DNA of 64,000 bases from Stenotrophomonas maltophilia. Lineage in GTDB: Bacteria > Pseudomonadota > Gammaproteobacteria > Xanthomonadales > Xanthomonadaceae. Below are positions 36,919 to 45,104 of this stretch, one piece after another. Each line of letters opens with the position of its first letter. Position 1 is the first letter of the stretch. Location of the stretch: contig NZ_CP015612.1 in assembly GCF_002138415.1 (NCBI RefSeq), positions 3,822,001-3,886,000 on the forward strand, given 5' to 3'. The notes under the pieces are model-generated. The model was not told the origin of the DNA, made no database searches, and was given only the letters and a program-made list of their open reading frames with translations. Made by a program: the position numbers and the translations under genes.

Positions 36919-39216
36919 ATGCAGACCCGACACCTGACGATCGCCGTGGCGATCGCGCTTTCCGCCGCCGCCAGCGCACATGCCGCCTCCGCCGCCGATA
37001 CCGGCGCCAGCACCGATGCCGCGCTGAGCGCGCAGACGCTGGATACCGTCTCCGTGATCGGCCAGGGCGAGACCCGCCAGGTGCAGCGCATCACCGCCGT
37101 CGACAAGCAGGTACTGCCGCCGGGTACCAGCGGCCAGAAGATTCTTGATCGTCTGCCGGGCGTGTCGGTGCAGTCCAATGATGCCTTCGGTGCCAACGAG
37201 GAGTCGCAGACCATCAGCCTGCGCGGCTTCGACAAGAGCCGCCTCGGCTACACGCTGGACGGCATTCCGCTGGGCGACAACAGCTATGGCAACTACAACG
37301 GCCTGAGCATCGCCCGCGCGATCATCGCCGAGAACCTGGCCGGTGCCGAGCTGTCACAGGGCATCGGTTCGCTGGGCGTGGCCTCGACCAGCAACCTGGG
37401 CGGCACCATCCAGTACTTCTCGATGGACCCGTCGACCGAATTCGGCGGCCGCGCCAGCGTCACCGTCGGCGACGACAGCCAGCGCCGTGGCTACCTGCGC
37501 GTGGATACCGGCGACATCAATGGCTTCTCGGCCTACGTGTCCGGCGTGCACCAGGACCAGGACATGTGGGCCGCGCCGTACCAGAACCAGACCACCCGCC
37601 AGTTCAACGCCAAAGCGGTGTGGAACGTGGGCGACCATCGTTTCGGTGCGTTCGTGGCCACCTCGCGCGCCAGCCAGGCCAACTACGCCTATCTGTCCAA
37701 GGACATGCTGGCACGCGGCCTGGGTTATGACTGGAACATCTATGCACCGGACTGGGATCGCGCCGTCGCCGCCGCGTATTGCGCGCCCGGTACCTTCAAT
37801 GCTTCGAAGTGCAAATTCAGTGGCAATGTCCGCAGCATCGACGACGCCTACTACCAGAGCCGCGCACTGCGTGACGACAATCTGTACTCGGTGGATGCCG
37901 ACCTGCGCCTGGGCGAGCAGGGCCGCCTGAAGCTGCTGGCCTACCACCACGACAACCGTGGCCAGGGTCACTGGTGGGCGCCGGGCCAGCCGTCCTACCC
38001 GGGCACCGACAAGATGTTGCCGATCTCGATCCGCAGCACCAACTACACGATCAACCGCGACGGCCTGACCGCCGCGCTGTCGTGGACGGTGGGCATCCAC
38101 GAACTGGAAGCCGGCCTGTGGTTCGAGCAGAACGACCACAACGTGTCGCGCAACTTCTACTACATCAGTGGCCCGTTCCTGGACGACCTGTACCTGAAGA
38201 ACCCGGACCGCCTGCTGTTCAACCAGGACTTCGACATCCGCACGCGCCAGTTCTACGTGCAGGACCGCATGCGCTTCCTGGACCAGCGCCTGACCGTGGA
38301 TGTGGGCATCAAGAGCCCGAATACCCGCATGCGCGCCACCGCCCAGCCGGGCGTGGAAACCAGCATCGCCTCGGGCACGCTGACCGCCAAGAAGTCGGTG
38401 CTGCCGCAGCTGGGCCTGGGCTTCAAGCTCAATGCCAACAACGAGCTGTTCGCTTCGTACGCCGAGAACATCGCCGCGTTCGTCGGCGGTGGCAGCGGCG
38501 GCCCGCTGCAGGTGTCGCCGGAATCGTTCGCGGCCAGTGCCGGGCTGGAACCGGAGAAGTCCAAGAGCCTGGAAGCCGGCTTCCGTACCTTCGGCGAGAA
38601 GTACCAGGCCTCGATCGCGGCCTACAACGTCAAGTTCGACAACCGCCTGCTGTCGCTGAACCCGTGCTCGAGCATCGAAGTCGGCACGCGTCCGGAGTGC
38701 GTGACACGCTTCATCAACGTCGGTTCGGTGAAGAGCCACGGTGCGGAGCTGACCTTCATCCTCAAGCCGATCGACGGCCTGCAGTGGTACAACGCGCTGT
38801 CCTGGAACAAGACCACCTACGAGGATGACTACCTGTCCGGCGGCGCGGTGGTGCCGGTGGCCGGCAAGATCACGGTGGATACGCCGCAGCGCATGGCCTC
38901 CAGTGAAATCAGCTGGAACCGCGATGGCTTCTTCGCCAGCCTGCGTGCGAAGTACACCGGCAAGCGCTACTACACCTACACCAACGACCAGTCGGTGCCG
39001 GGCGTAACCACCTTCGACGCCGGTGCGGGCTACGATTTCGGCCCGGGCCTGGGCCTGCGCAACGTGCGGGTGTCGTTGAACGCGACCAACCTGACCAACA
39101 AGCGCTACGCCGGCCAGCTGAGCTCGTTCGCACCGACTGATCCGGAAGGCAAGCGCTATGCGATCCATGCGAGCGCGCCGCGGCAGTTGTTCATGACGGT
39201 GGCGGCGGAGTTCTAA
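36919..39216 (+). CDS. TonB-dependent outer-membrane receptor
   Basis: A 765-residue receptor for energy-dependent uptake across the outer membrane. The signal peptide is MQTRHLTIAVAIALSAAASA... The plug domain contains GQKILDRLPGVSVQSND, ISLRGFDKSRLGYTLDGIPLGD and the rest of the family pattern. The barrel ends SAPRQLFMTVAAEF, with terminal Phe. An ATG at 36904 would add five residues; neither start has a clear ribosome site. The plug resembles FecA-like or general siderophore receptors, but no regulator pair or ligand gene is adjacent, so the cargo is unknown. It is followed by the second structured island. Confidence 0.92.
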   Translation: MQTRHLTIAVAIALSAAASAHAASAADTGASTDAALSAQTLDTVSVIGQGETRQVQRITAVDKQVLPPGTSGQKILDRLPGVSVQSNDAFGANEESQTISLRGFDKSRLGYTLDGIPLGDNSYGNYNGLSIARAIIAENLAGAELSQGIGSLGVASTSNLGGTIQYFSMDPSTEFGGRASVTVGDDSQRRGYLRVDTGDINGFSAYVSGVHQDQDMWAAPYQNQTTRQFNAKAVWNVGDHRFGAFVATSRASQANYAYLSKDMLARGLGYDWNIYAPDWDRAVAAAYCAPGTFNASKCKFSGNVRSIDDAYYQSRALRDDNLYSVDADLRLGEQGRLKLLAYHHDNRGQGHWWAPGQPSYPGTDKMLPISIRSTNYTINRDGLTAALSWTVGIHELEAGLWFEQNDHNVSRNFYYISGPFLDDLYLKNPDRLLFNQDFDIRTRQFYVQDRMRFLDQRLTVDVGIKSPNTRMRATAQPGVETSIASGTLTAKKSVLPQLGLGFKLNANNELFASYAENIAAFVGGGSGGPLQVSPESFAASAGLEPEKSKSLEAGFRTFGEKYQASIAAYNVKFDNRLLSLNPCSSIEVGTRPECVTRFINVGSVKSHGAELTFILKPIDGLQWYNALSWNKTTYEDDYLSGGAVVPVAGKITVDTPQRMASSEISWNRDGFFASLRAKYTGKRYYTYTNDQSVPGVTTFDAGAGYDFGPGLGLRNVRVSLNATNLTNKRYAGQLSSFAPTDPEGKRYAIHASAPRQLFMTVAAEF

Positions 39217-39258
39217 GTCAGAAGCGGGCGCTGCGGCGCATCGAGTGTTCCTGCATGG

Positions 39259-39607
39259 CGCGGGTAGGCAGGCCCATGCAGCACACGCCGTAAACCCGTC
39301 CGTGGGGGCTCGATGGCGCCATCCATGGCGCCAACGGTCCTGCATGGGCCTGCCTACCCGCGCTCGACAATTTCCTGCGCCGACGCGGAGGCAATGGAAA
39401 GCAAGAGCAAAAGCAGAGAGCCGGGCATTGCCCGGCTCTTTGCTTTTCAAGCGCAATCCCTTCGGCGCGGTGATGTGCTGCCGCCCGCGCGGGAAACTGT
39501 CTGGTGGCGGTGGGGCACCCTGGCCAGGACCGTGAGGCGCATGGATGCGCCGATCGAGCCCCCATGGATGGGTTCACGGCGTGTCCTGGCCAGGGTGCCC
39601 CACCGCC
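39259..39607. repeat. Structured intergenic island 2: inverted stem-loop pair around a central hairpin
   Basis: Left element: a 23-bp perfect stem (39259-39281 with 39340-39362). Centre: a hairpin AGAGCCGGGC/GCCCGGCTCT (39417-39439) inside AAAAGCA/TGCTTTT arms (39409-39447). Right element: a 25-bp perfect stem (39506-39530 with 39583-39607). The two long stems have unrelated sequences, but their loops are inverted copies of one core of about 51 nt, also found in island 1. The island lies between the convergent receptor and DUF1704 genes. No coding is supported in the 440-bp gap. Confidence 0.9.
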
Positions 39608-39656
39608 GCCCAGCGATATCAATCGAGGCGCCAGCGCATCATCCCGCCAACGCATT

Positions 39657-40910
39657 TCATTCCGGCGCCAGCTGGTCCATCCGTATCCGGTTGGCGAACA
39701 GCGAGAACGCCAGCATCCCGGCCAGGCCATTCGCCCGGCTCACCCAGTGCGGCAGCCAGCGCGGCGGCTTCAACACACCCGCCTCGAACAACGGCGCGAA
39801 CGCGATCGCATCGGTCAGGCTCATCTTGCCGGCGAACAACCAGCGGCAGACCTGCAGACGATCCTCGGCCAGCATGTGGCGGAAGAAGGTATGCACCGAC
39901 ACCAGCCCGCGCAGGTACACCGTGTCCTTGGTGAAGGCCAGACCGCCACTTGGCGGCACGCCGCGGAACACGCGCTGCGCCGAGGCGAAGCTTTCTTCCG
40001 GGTTCTGCCCGGCGTCGCAGAAGTAGCGGAATACCTCGATGAAATCGGCACCTTCGCGTGCCATCGCGATCGCTTCGGTACGCAGGCTGATGCGCTTCAG
40101 GCGCTCGATGTCGATGCTGCCGGTGATCTGTTCGGCGAAGGTGGCCAGCCCTTCTTGGGTGGCCGTCACCCGTGGCGAGGACAACGCCAGGCTGGGCAAC
40201 ACCGGTTGTTCGCGGCCGTTCAATGCGGTCAGCGAATGCACCAGCGCTTCGTGGTGGAACAACTGCGCGCGGTCGTAGGCACTGAAGCGCGCACTGGTGC
40301 GCAGGCGGATCCGGGTCGGGCCGGCAGCGGCCTTGGACACCAGCTCTGGATCAAGCTGAACCTGGATGATGCGCGATTCGAAGAACGCATCGAGGTCATT
40401 CTGCAGCTGCAGCTGCAGGGCGATGGCCGAGACCGGCACCTGCTCTTCCGGCGCCAGCAGTTCGTGATCCAGTTCGGCGGCAATCTGGATGAAGTGGCGC
40501 GCCGCTTCGCGCGTGCTCGGGCCATTGCCCGGCAGCGGCTGCTCGGGCGCGCCGAACAGCTGCACCGAACAGGTATCGACGGCAGCGGTGCCCAGCCCTT
40601 CCAGCAGCTGCGCGGCCAGGTCCCAGCTCTGCGCCGACTGCCGCACGTAGTGGCCCAGTGGGTGGCTGTCGTCGCAGTCGGCGGCGATCGCGGCCAGCGC
40701 GCGACGTTCTTCGCTGAAGTCCAGCCGTGGGTAATCCACCTTCGGCAGCACCGGCTGGCCACGCGCCACGCTGTCCAGGAACGGTGCCTGCACCGTTGCC
40801 GGCCAGCTGGTCAGGCCCAGCAGGCGGATGCCTCCCACGGCCTCGACCAGGCGCGCATCGAGCGCCGCATGGTGGGCCACGTCACGGTCCAGCGTCGCGA
40901 TCGGTTCCAT
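39657..40910 (-). CDS. DUF1704 / QEGLA-motif putative metallopeptidase
   Basis: A 417-residue protein of the family annotated as flavohemoglobin expression-modulating QEGLA protein. It has HHEALVH (His220, Glu221, His225) and TQEGLATFAEQ (Glu253), the arrangement of zinc ligands in the family that includes vertebrate MATCAP tubulin carboxypeptidases. The C-terminal half is helical with SLRTEAIAMAREGADF and AFTKDTVYLRGLVSVHTFFRHML. A peptidase or carboxypeptidase role is known for the animal relatives; the bacterial substrate is unknown. It stands alone, convergent with the TonB receptor. Confidence 0.85.
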   Translation of the reverse strand: MEPIATLDRDVAHHAALDARLVEAVGGIRLLGLTSWPATVQAPFLDSVARGQPVLPKVDYPRLDFSEERRALAAIAADCDDSHPLGHYVRQSAQSWDLAAQLLEGLGTAAVDTCSVQLFGAPEQPLPGNGPSTREAARHFIQIAAELDHELLAPEEQVPVSAIALQLQLQNDLDAFFESRIIQVQLDPELVSKAAAGPTRIRLRTSARFSAYDRAQLFHHEALVHSLTALNGREQPVLPSLALSSPRVTATQEGLATFAEQITGSIDIERLKRISLRTEAIAMAREGADFIEVFRYFCDAGQNPEESFASAQRVFRGVPPSGGLAFTKDTVYLRGLVSVHTFFRHMLAEDRLQVCRWLFAGKMSLTDAIAFAPLFEAGVLKPPRWLPHWVSRANGLAGMLAFSLFANRIRMDQLAPE

Positions 40911-40941
40911 GCGCGGACTATAGCGCCCTGCCCGTGCGTTG

Positions 40942-41107
40942 GTAGGTGCAATGGATCGGGTAGCTGCCAACCTTGGTTTGCATCCGCCGAAGGCGGACTT
41001 CGGATACATCCGTGCCAACCAAGGTTGGCACCTACCAGGAGCGGGCAGAGGCGGGCTGCGGACAGATTCGTGCCAACCAAGGTTGGCACCTACCAGGAGC
41101 GGGCAGT
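40942..41107. repeat. Cluster of GTAG/GTGCCAACC REPs with a short direct repeat
   Basis: GTAG heads at 40942 and 40960, the second followed by GCTGCCAACCTTGGTTT. A 38-bp unit beginning CGTGCCAACCAAGGTTGGCA and ending GAGCGGGCAG occurs twice (41011-41048 and 41070-41107). The stem GTGCCAACC/GGTTGGCAC is the same as in the 659-816 array. It lies 5' of the DUF1704 gene and 3' of rsgA. Confidence 0.85.
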
Positions 41108-41146
41108 TGGCACCCACCCGAAGCAGGCAGAGGCGGGGCCATTGCA

Positions 41147-41185
41147 GGGGTCAGAGCCCATTGCGACGCAATGGGATCCGACCCC
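41147..41185 (-). terminator. GGGGTC...GACCCC stem-loop downstream of rsgA
   Basis: A hairpin of GGGGTCAGAGCCCATTGCG pairing with CGCAATGGGATCCGACCCC, 11 bases after the rsgA stop on its strand. No strong T-run is visible, so it may be a repeat with mRNA-end function rather than a simple terminator. Confidence 0.6.
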
Positions 41186-41195
41186 ACGATACCCA

Positions 41196-42305
41196 TCAGC
41201 GCCTGCGGCTCTTGCCAGCCGGGCGGAACTGCTGGCCCTTGCCCTTCTTGCCACCGCGTTCCTGCGCGGTCTCGGCCTGGCGGACCGCCAGCTTGGCGGC
41301 GGCGGCAGCCACTTCTTCCTTCAGCTTGAAGTAGTTCAGCAGCCGGCTCTCTTCGATCTCGCCCGCCTCGATCGCTGCGCGTACGGCACAGCCCGGTTCC
41401 TGCTGGTGCTTGCAGTCGTTGAAGCGGCACTGTGCGGCCAGCGCCTCGATGTCGGCGAAGCCACCTTCGGACAGCGTCTCTTCACCGGTCGGCTTCAGCT
41501 CGCGCATGCCGGGGGTATCGATCAGGCAGGCGCCGGTCGGCAGCGGCATCAGCGCGCGATGGGTGGTGGTGTGGCGGCCGCGCGAATCGTTGGCGCGCAC
41601 CGCGTTGGTCTTCATCCGCTGCTCGCCGAGCAGGGTGTTGGTCAGCGTGGACTTGCCGGCACCGGACGAACCCACCAGCACCACCGTGCGGCCCGGGCCC
41701 AGCCACGGCTGCAGCACGGCTACGCTGTCGGCATCCAGGCCGTTGATCGCATGCAGCGCGATGCCCTGCATCTCCAGCTCTTCCAGCACCGCCAGCGCGT
41801 CTTCGCTGTACTCGGTCTGGTCGGCCTTGGTCAGCACCACCACCGGTTCGGCACCGCCACCGCCGACCAGCAGCAGATAGCGTTCGATGCGGCGCGGATT
41901 GAAGTCGGCATCCAGGCCACAGACGATGAACACCGTATCGATGTTGGCTGCGATCACCTGCTGGTGATAATGCTCGCCGGCCGCACCGCGCTTGATCGCG
42001 GTACGCCGCGGCAACAGGGCGACGATGCGGATGCCATCGAGCAGCACCCAGTCACCCACGGCCGGCCGCTCGTGGCTGGGGAAGCGCGGGCGCTGCCATT
42101 CCGGCAGCGACTCGGCCTTGATCGACGCATCCGGGCCATCGGCCACTACGTAGTGGGTGCGGTGCTGTTCGATCACCCGTGCCGGGCGGGCCTGCGGGTG
42201 CGCGGCCATCGCGGCCTGCCAGTCGGCCTGCTGCGCCGGGCCCGGCCAGGGCCAGCCGATGGTCTGCAGGGCGATGAAATCGGGGGTCTGGGTCATCGCC
42301 GCCAT
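41196..42305 (-). CDS. rsgA: Ribosome small-subunit biogenesis GTPase RsgA
   Basis: A 369-residue circularly permuted GTPase acting late in 30S subunit maturation. An N-terminal OB-fold is followed by the permuted motifs: G4 VLTKAD, then G1 GSSGAGKSTLTN, and G3 DTPGMREL. A C-terminal zinc-binding region (CRFNDCKHQQEPGCAV) completes it. A Lys/Arg-rich tail follows. I use the ATG at 42305 (MAAMTQ); 42296 is possible. Confidence 0.94.
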   Translation of the reverse strand: MAAMTQTPDFIALQTIGWPWPGPAQQADWQAAMAAHPQARPARVIEQHRTHYVVADGPDASIKAESLPEWQRPRFPSHERPAVGDWVLLDGIRIVALLPRRTAIKRGAAGEHYHQQVIAANIDTVFIVCGLDADFNPRRIERYLLLVGGGGAEPVVVLTKADQTEYSEDALAVLEELEMQGIALHAINGLDADSVAVLQPWLGPGRTVVLVGSSGAGKSTLTNTLLGEQRMKTNAVRANDSRGRHTTTHRALMPLPTGACLIDTPGMRELKPTGEETLSEGGFADIEALAAQCRFNDCKHQQEPGCAVRAAIEAGEIEESRLLNYFKLKEEVAAAAAKLAVRQAETAQERGGKKGKGQQFRPAGKSRRR

Positions 42306-42395
42306 TCTACCTGTCACGGCCCCCTGCCAGCCCAGCAATGACAAGCCCGGCGCCCTTGCCATGCACTGCAGCAATTCCGGTAGGATGGAATCCCC

Positions 42396-43694
42396 ATGCC
42401 TTTTGACGGCCCAGCCCCCATGTCCACCATCTCGCCCAAGCCCCTGGCCATCCGCGAGCGCCTTTCCGAAGTGCGCTACGAAATCCGCGGAGAACTGGCG
42501 CGGCGAGCCCGGGAGCTGGAGGCGCAGGGCCGCAAGCTGATCAAGCTCAACATCGGCAACCCGGGCAACTTCGGTTTCCGCGCGCCCGAGCACCTGCAGC
42601 GCGCGATCGCAGACGACATGGGCCGCACCGATCCGTACACCCACCAGCAGGGCCTGCCGGTCGCACGCGAAGCCATCGCGGCGTACTACGCCCGCCGTGG
42701 CGCACCGGATGCGCACCCGGACCGCGTGTTCGTCGGCAATGGCGTCAGCGAACTGATCGACCTGTCGTTGCGCGCATTGCTCAACCCGGGCGACGAAGTC
42801 CTGGTGCCCTCTCCGGACTACCCGCTGTGGTCGGCCTCGACCATCCTCAACGATGGCCGCCCGGTGTACTACCGCTGCGCCGCCGAGAACGGCTTCCAGC
42901 CGGACCCGAGCGAGATCGAGACGCTGGTGTCCTCGCGCACCCGCGCCATCGTGCTGATCAACCCGAACAACCCCAGCGGCGCCAGCTACCCGCGCGAACT
43001 GCTGGAGCGCGTGGTCGAGATCGCGCGCCGCCACAACCTGCTGCTGCTGGTCGATGAGATCTACGACCAGATCCTGTACGACGATGCGGTGTTCCAGCCG
43101 GTCGCGCCGCTGGCCGGCGACCATCCGTGCCTGACCTTCAGCGGCCTGAGCAAGGTGCACCGTGCCTGCGGCTGGCGCGTGGGCTGGGCCCACCTCAGCG
43201 GCGACGACGCGCGCCTGGGCGACTTCCGCGCCGCGCTGGACCTGCTCGGCGCGCTGCGCCTGTGCGCCAACGTGCCGGGCCAGTACGCCATCGAGGCCGC
43301 AGTGAATGGCCCGGACACCATCTCCGAGCTGTGCACCCCGGGTGGCCGCCTGTATGAAACCCGCCGCGCGGTGATCGAGGCCTGCGAAGCCAGCGAGCAC
43401 CTGTCGCTGGTCGCGCCGGCCGGCGCGCTGTATGCGTTCCCGGCCGTGGTCGGTGCCGCTGCCAAGGGCTTTGACGACCACAACTTCGCGCTGGACCTGA
43501 TGAACAACGAAGGCGTGCTGGTGGTACCGGGTTCCAGCTTCAACGTGCCCTACCGCCATCATTTCCGCGTGACCCTGCTGCCGGAAGCCTCGGTGATGCG
43601 CGATGTGTTCGCCCGCATCGACCGCGTGCTGGCCCGCCGTGCCGAGGACGCAACCAAGGTCGTGCCGCTGAAGCCACGCCGTTCGGTGGCCTGA
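42396..43694 (+). CDS. alaA: Class I PLP aminotransferase, AlaA-like alanine transaminase
   Basis: A 432-residue fold-type I aminotransferase that probably makes alanine from pyruvate and glutamate. Motifs: IGNPGNFGF and YTHQQGLPVAREAIA, the aspartate site LINPNNPSGA, the PLP aspartate in LLVDEIYDQI, and the Schiff-base Lys in FSGLSKVHRACGWRVGW. An AGGATGGA site supports the ATG at 42396; a second ATG is at 42420. It is three bases from the SGNH hydrolase. Confidence 0.92.
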   Translation: MPFDGPAPMSTISPKPLAIRERLSEVRYEIRGELARRARELEAQGRKLIKLNIGNPGNFGFRAPEHLQRAIADDMGRTDPYTHQQGLPVAREAIAAYYARRGAPDAHPDRVFVGNGVSELIDLSLRALLNPGDEVLVPSPDYPLWSASTILNDGRPVYYRCAAENGFQPDPSEIETLVSSRTRAIVLINPNNPSGASYPRELLERVVEIARRHNLLLLVDEIYDQILYDDAVFQPVAPLAGDHPCLTFSGLSKVHRACGWRVGWAHLSGDDARLGDFRAALDLLGALRLCANVPGQYAIEAAVNGPDTISELCTPGGRLYETRRAVIEACEASEHLSLVAPAGALYAFPAVVGAAAKGFDDHNFALDLMNNEGVLVVPGSSFNVPYRHHFRVTLLPEASVMRDVFARIDRVLARRAEDATKVVPLKPRRSVA

Positions 43695-43697
43695 GCC

Positions 43698-44315
43698 GTG
43701 GCGCTGTCCTACCTGGCGCTGGGTGATTCGTACACCATCGGTGAAGCGGTTGCGGTCGAAGGCCGCTGGCCGCACCAGCTGGCCGCCGCCCTGCGCGCGC
43801 ACGGCATTGACCTGGGCGACCCGCAGACCATCGCCACCACCGGCTGGACCACCGACGAACTCGATGCCGGCATCGATGCGGCTGCACCGAGAGGGCCGTT
43901 CGACTTCGTCAGCCTGCTGATCGGCGTCAACAACCAGTACCGCGGGCGTCCGCTGGACGAATACCGCAACCAGTTCCAGGCCCTGCTGCAGCGGGCAATC
44001 GGCTTTGCTGGCGGTGATGCAGGCCGCGTGCTGGTGCTGTCCTTCCCCGATTGGGGTGCGACCCCGTTCGGCGCCGGCAGTGGCCGCGACCTGGCCGCGA
44101 TCGAGATCGAGACCGACGAGTTCAACGCGGCTGCCGAGGTGATCAGCACCCAGCAGGGCGTGGCCTTCGTCGACATCACCGATATCAGCCGCGCGCAGGG
44201 CGAAGACCCGGCGATGATTGCCGAGGATGGCCTGCATCCTTCGGCGCGGATGTACGCGCTGTGGAGCAAGCGGGCGTTGCCGGTGGCCGCGCACCTGCTC
44301 GGCGCAGCGGACTGA
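43698..44315 (+). CDS. SGNH/GDSL hydrolase
   Basis: A 205-residue esterase-type protein starting at GTG, three bases after alaA, so co-transcribed. The nucleophile lies in GDSYTIGE (Ser11). Block III has GVNNQYRG, and the catalytic Asp-His pair lies in DGLHPS near the end. It has no signal peptide, so probably cytoplasmic. Substrate unknown. Confidence 0.88.
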   Translation: MALSYLALGDSYTIGEAVAVEGRWPHQLAAALRAHGIDLGDPQTIATTGWTTDELDAGIDAAAPRGPFDFVSLLIGVNNQYRGRPLDEYRNQFQALLQRAIGFAGGDAGRVLVLSFPDWGATPFGAGSGRDLAAIEIETDEFNAAAEVISTQQGVAFVDITDISRAQGEDPAMIAEDGLHPSARMYALWSKRALPVAAHLLGAAD

Positions 44316-44319
44316 GACG

Positions 44320-45036
44320 ATGGGCGGCTTGCCACGGACTGGCACGCCGCTGCCCTGCACTGCCCTGACGAACGCACAGGCGCGTTCCATCGCCGAGGCG
44401 TTCCGCCCGGTACGGGTCTGGGGCAACCGCAGCGATTACTTCTACATCCGCAGCAAGCTCGGTAGCGATCCGCTGTACGACGGCGCGCTGCAGCAGCTTC
44501 CCGATGACGGGCAGCCGGTATTGGACCTGGGCTGCGGGCTGGGGTTGTTTGCCCACGTGCTGCGCCAGCGCGGCGACAGCCGGTGCTACCTGGGTGTGGA
44601 CCTGGATGCCGCCAAGATCGCACGTGCCCGGCGTGCTGCCACCCAACTTGACGATGTGCACTTCGATTGTCTGGACCTGCAGGCGCCGCTGCCGGCACGG
44701 GCCGGGCACGTATTGCTGCTGGATGTGCTGCAGTACCTGGAAGCGGGTGCGCAGCAGGCGCTGCTGCGCGCCGCCAGTGCGCGTGTGGTCCGCGGTGGGC
44801 GCCTGCTGCTGCGTACGCCCCTGGCCACCGGCGATGGCCGCGACCGCACCACGCGGGTGGCCGACCGGCTGGCCTGGCTGGTCGGCTGGATGGGCACGCG
44901 ACCGTGCCACTACCCCGATCCAAAGGTGCTGCAGGCGACGCTGACCGAAGCCGGATTGCAGGTGACGGCCCCCCGGCCGCTGCACGGGCGTACCCCCTTC
45001 AACAGCTGGCTGCTGGTGGCGCACCGCATCCGGTAG
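44320..45036 (+). CDS. Class I SAM-dependent methyltransferase
   Basis: A 238-residue protein with the SAM-binding motif VLDLGCGLGLFAHVL, the acidic strand LGVDLDAAKIARA, and a C-terminal alpha/beta domain. The methyl acceptor is unknown. It starts four bases after the SGNH hydrolase stop, making a third gene of the alaA unit. Its TAG stop (45034-45036) is the last part of a GTAG REP. Confidence 0.85.
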   Translation: MGGLPRTGTPLPCTALTNAQARSIAEAFRPVRVWGNRSDYFYIRSKLGSDPLYDGALQQLPDDGQPVLDLGCGLGLFAHVLRQRGDSRCYLGVDLDAAKIARARRAATQLDDVHFDCLDLQAPLPARAGHVLLLDVLQYLEAGAQQALLRAASARVVRGGRLLLRTPLATGDGRDRTTRVADRLAWLVGWMGTRPCHYPDPKVLQATLTEAGLQVTAPRPLHGRTPFNSWLLVAHRIR

Positions 45037-45101
45037 CGCCGGGCCATGCCCGGCAGATTTCATCCATGCCGCTGCGCTCGCCGGGCGTGGCCCGACGCTA
45101 C
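45033..45101. repeat. REPIN: inverted GTAG repeats (GCGCCGGGC class)
   Basis: GTAGCGCCGGGCCATGCCCG begins at 45033, and the inverted partner ends CGACGCTAC at 45101. It fills the gap between two convergent genes and supplies the methyltransferase stop codon. Confidence 0.85.
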
Positions 45102-45104
45102 CGG

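Noticed and set aside
41196..44426. A 1076-residue version of rsgA
   Set aside because: The N-terminal extension is antisense to alaA and the SGNH hydrolase; the family start is near 42305.
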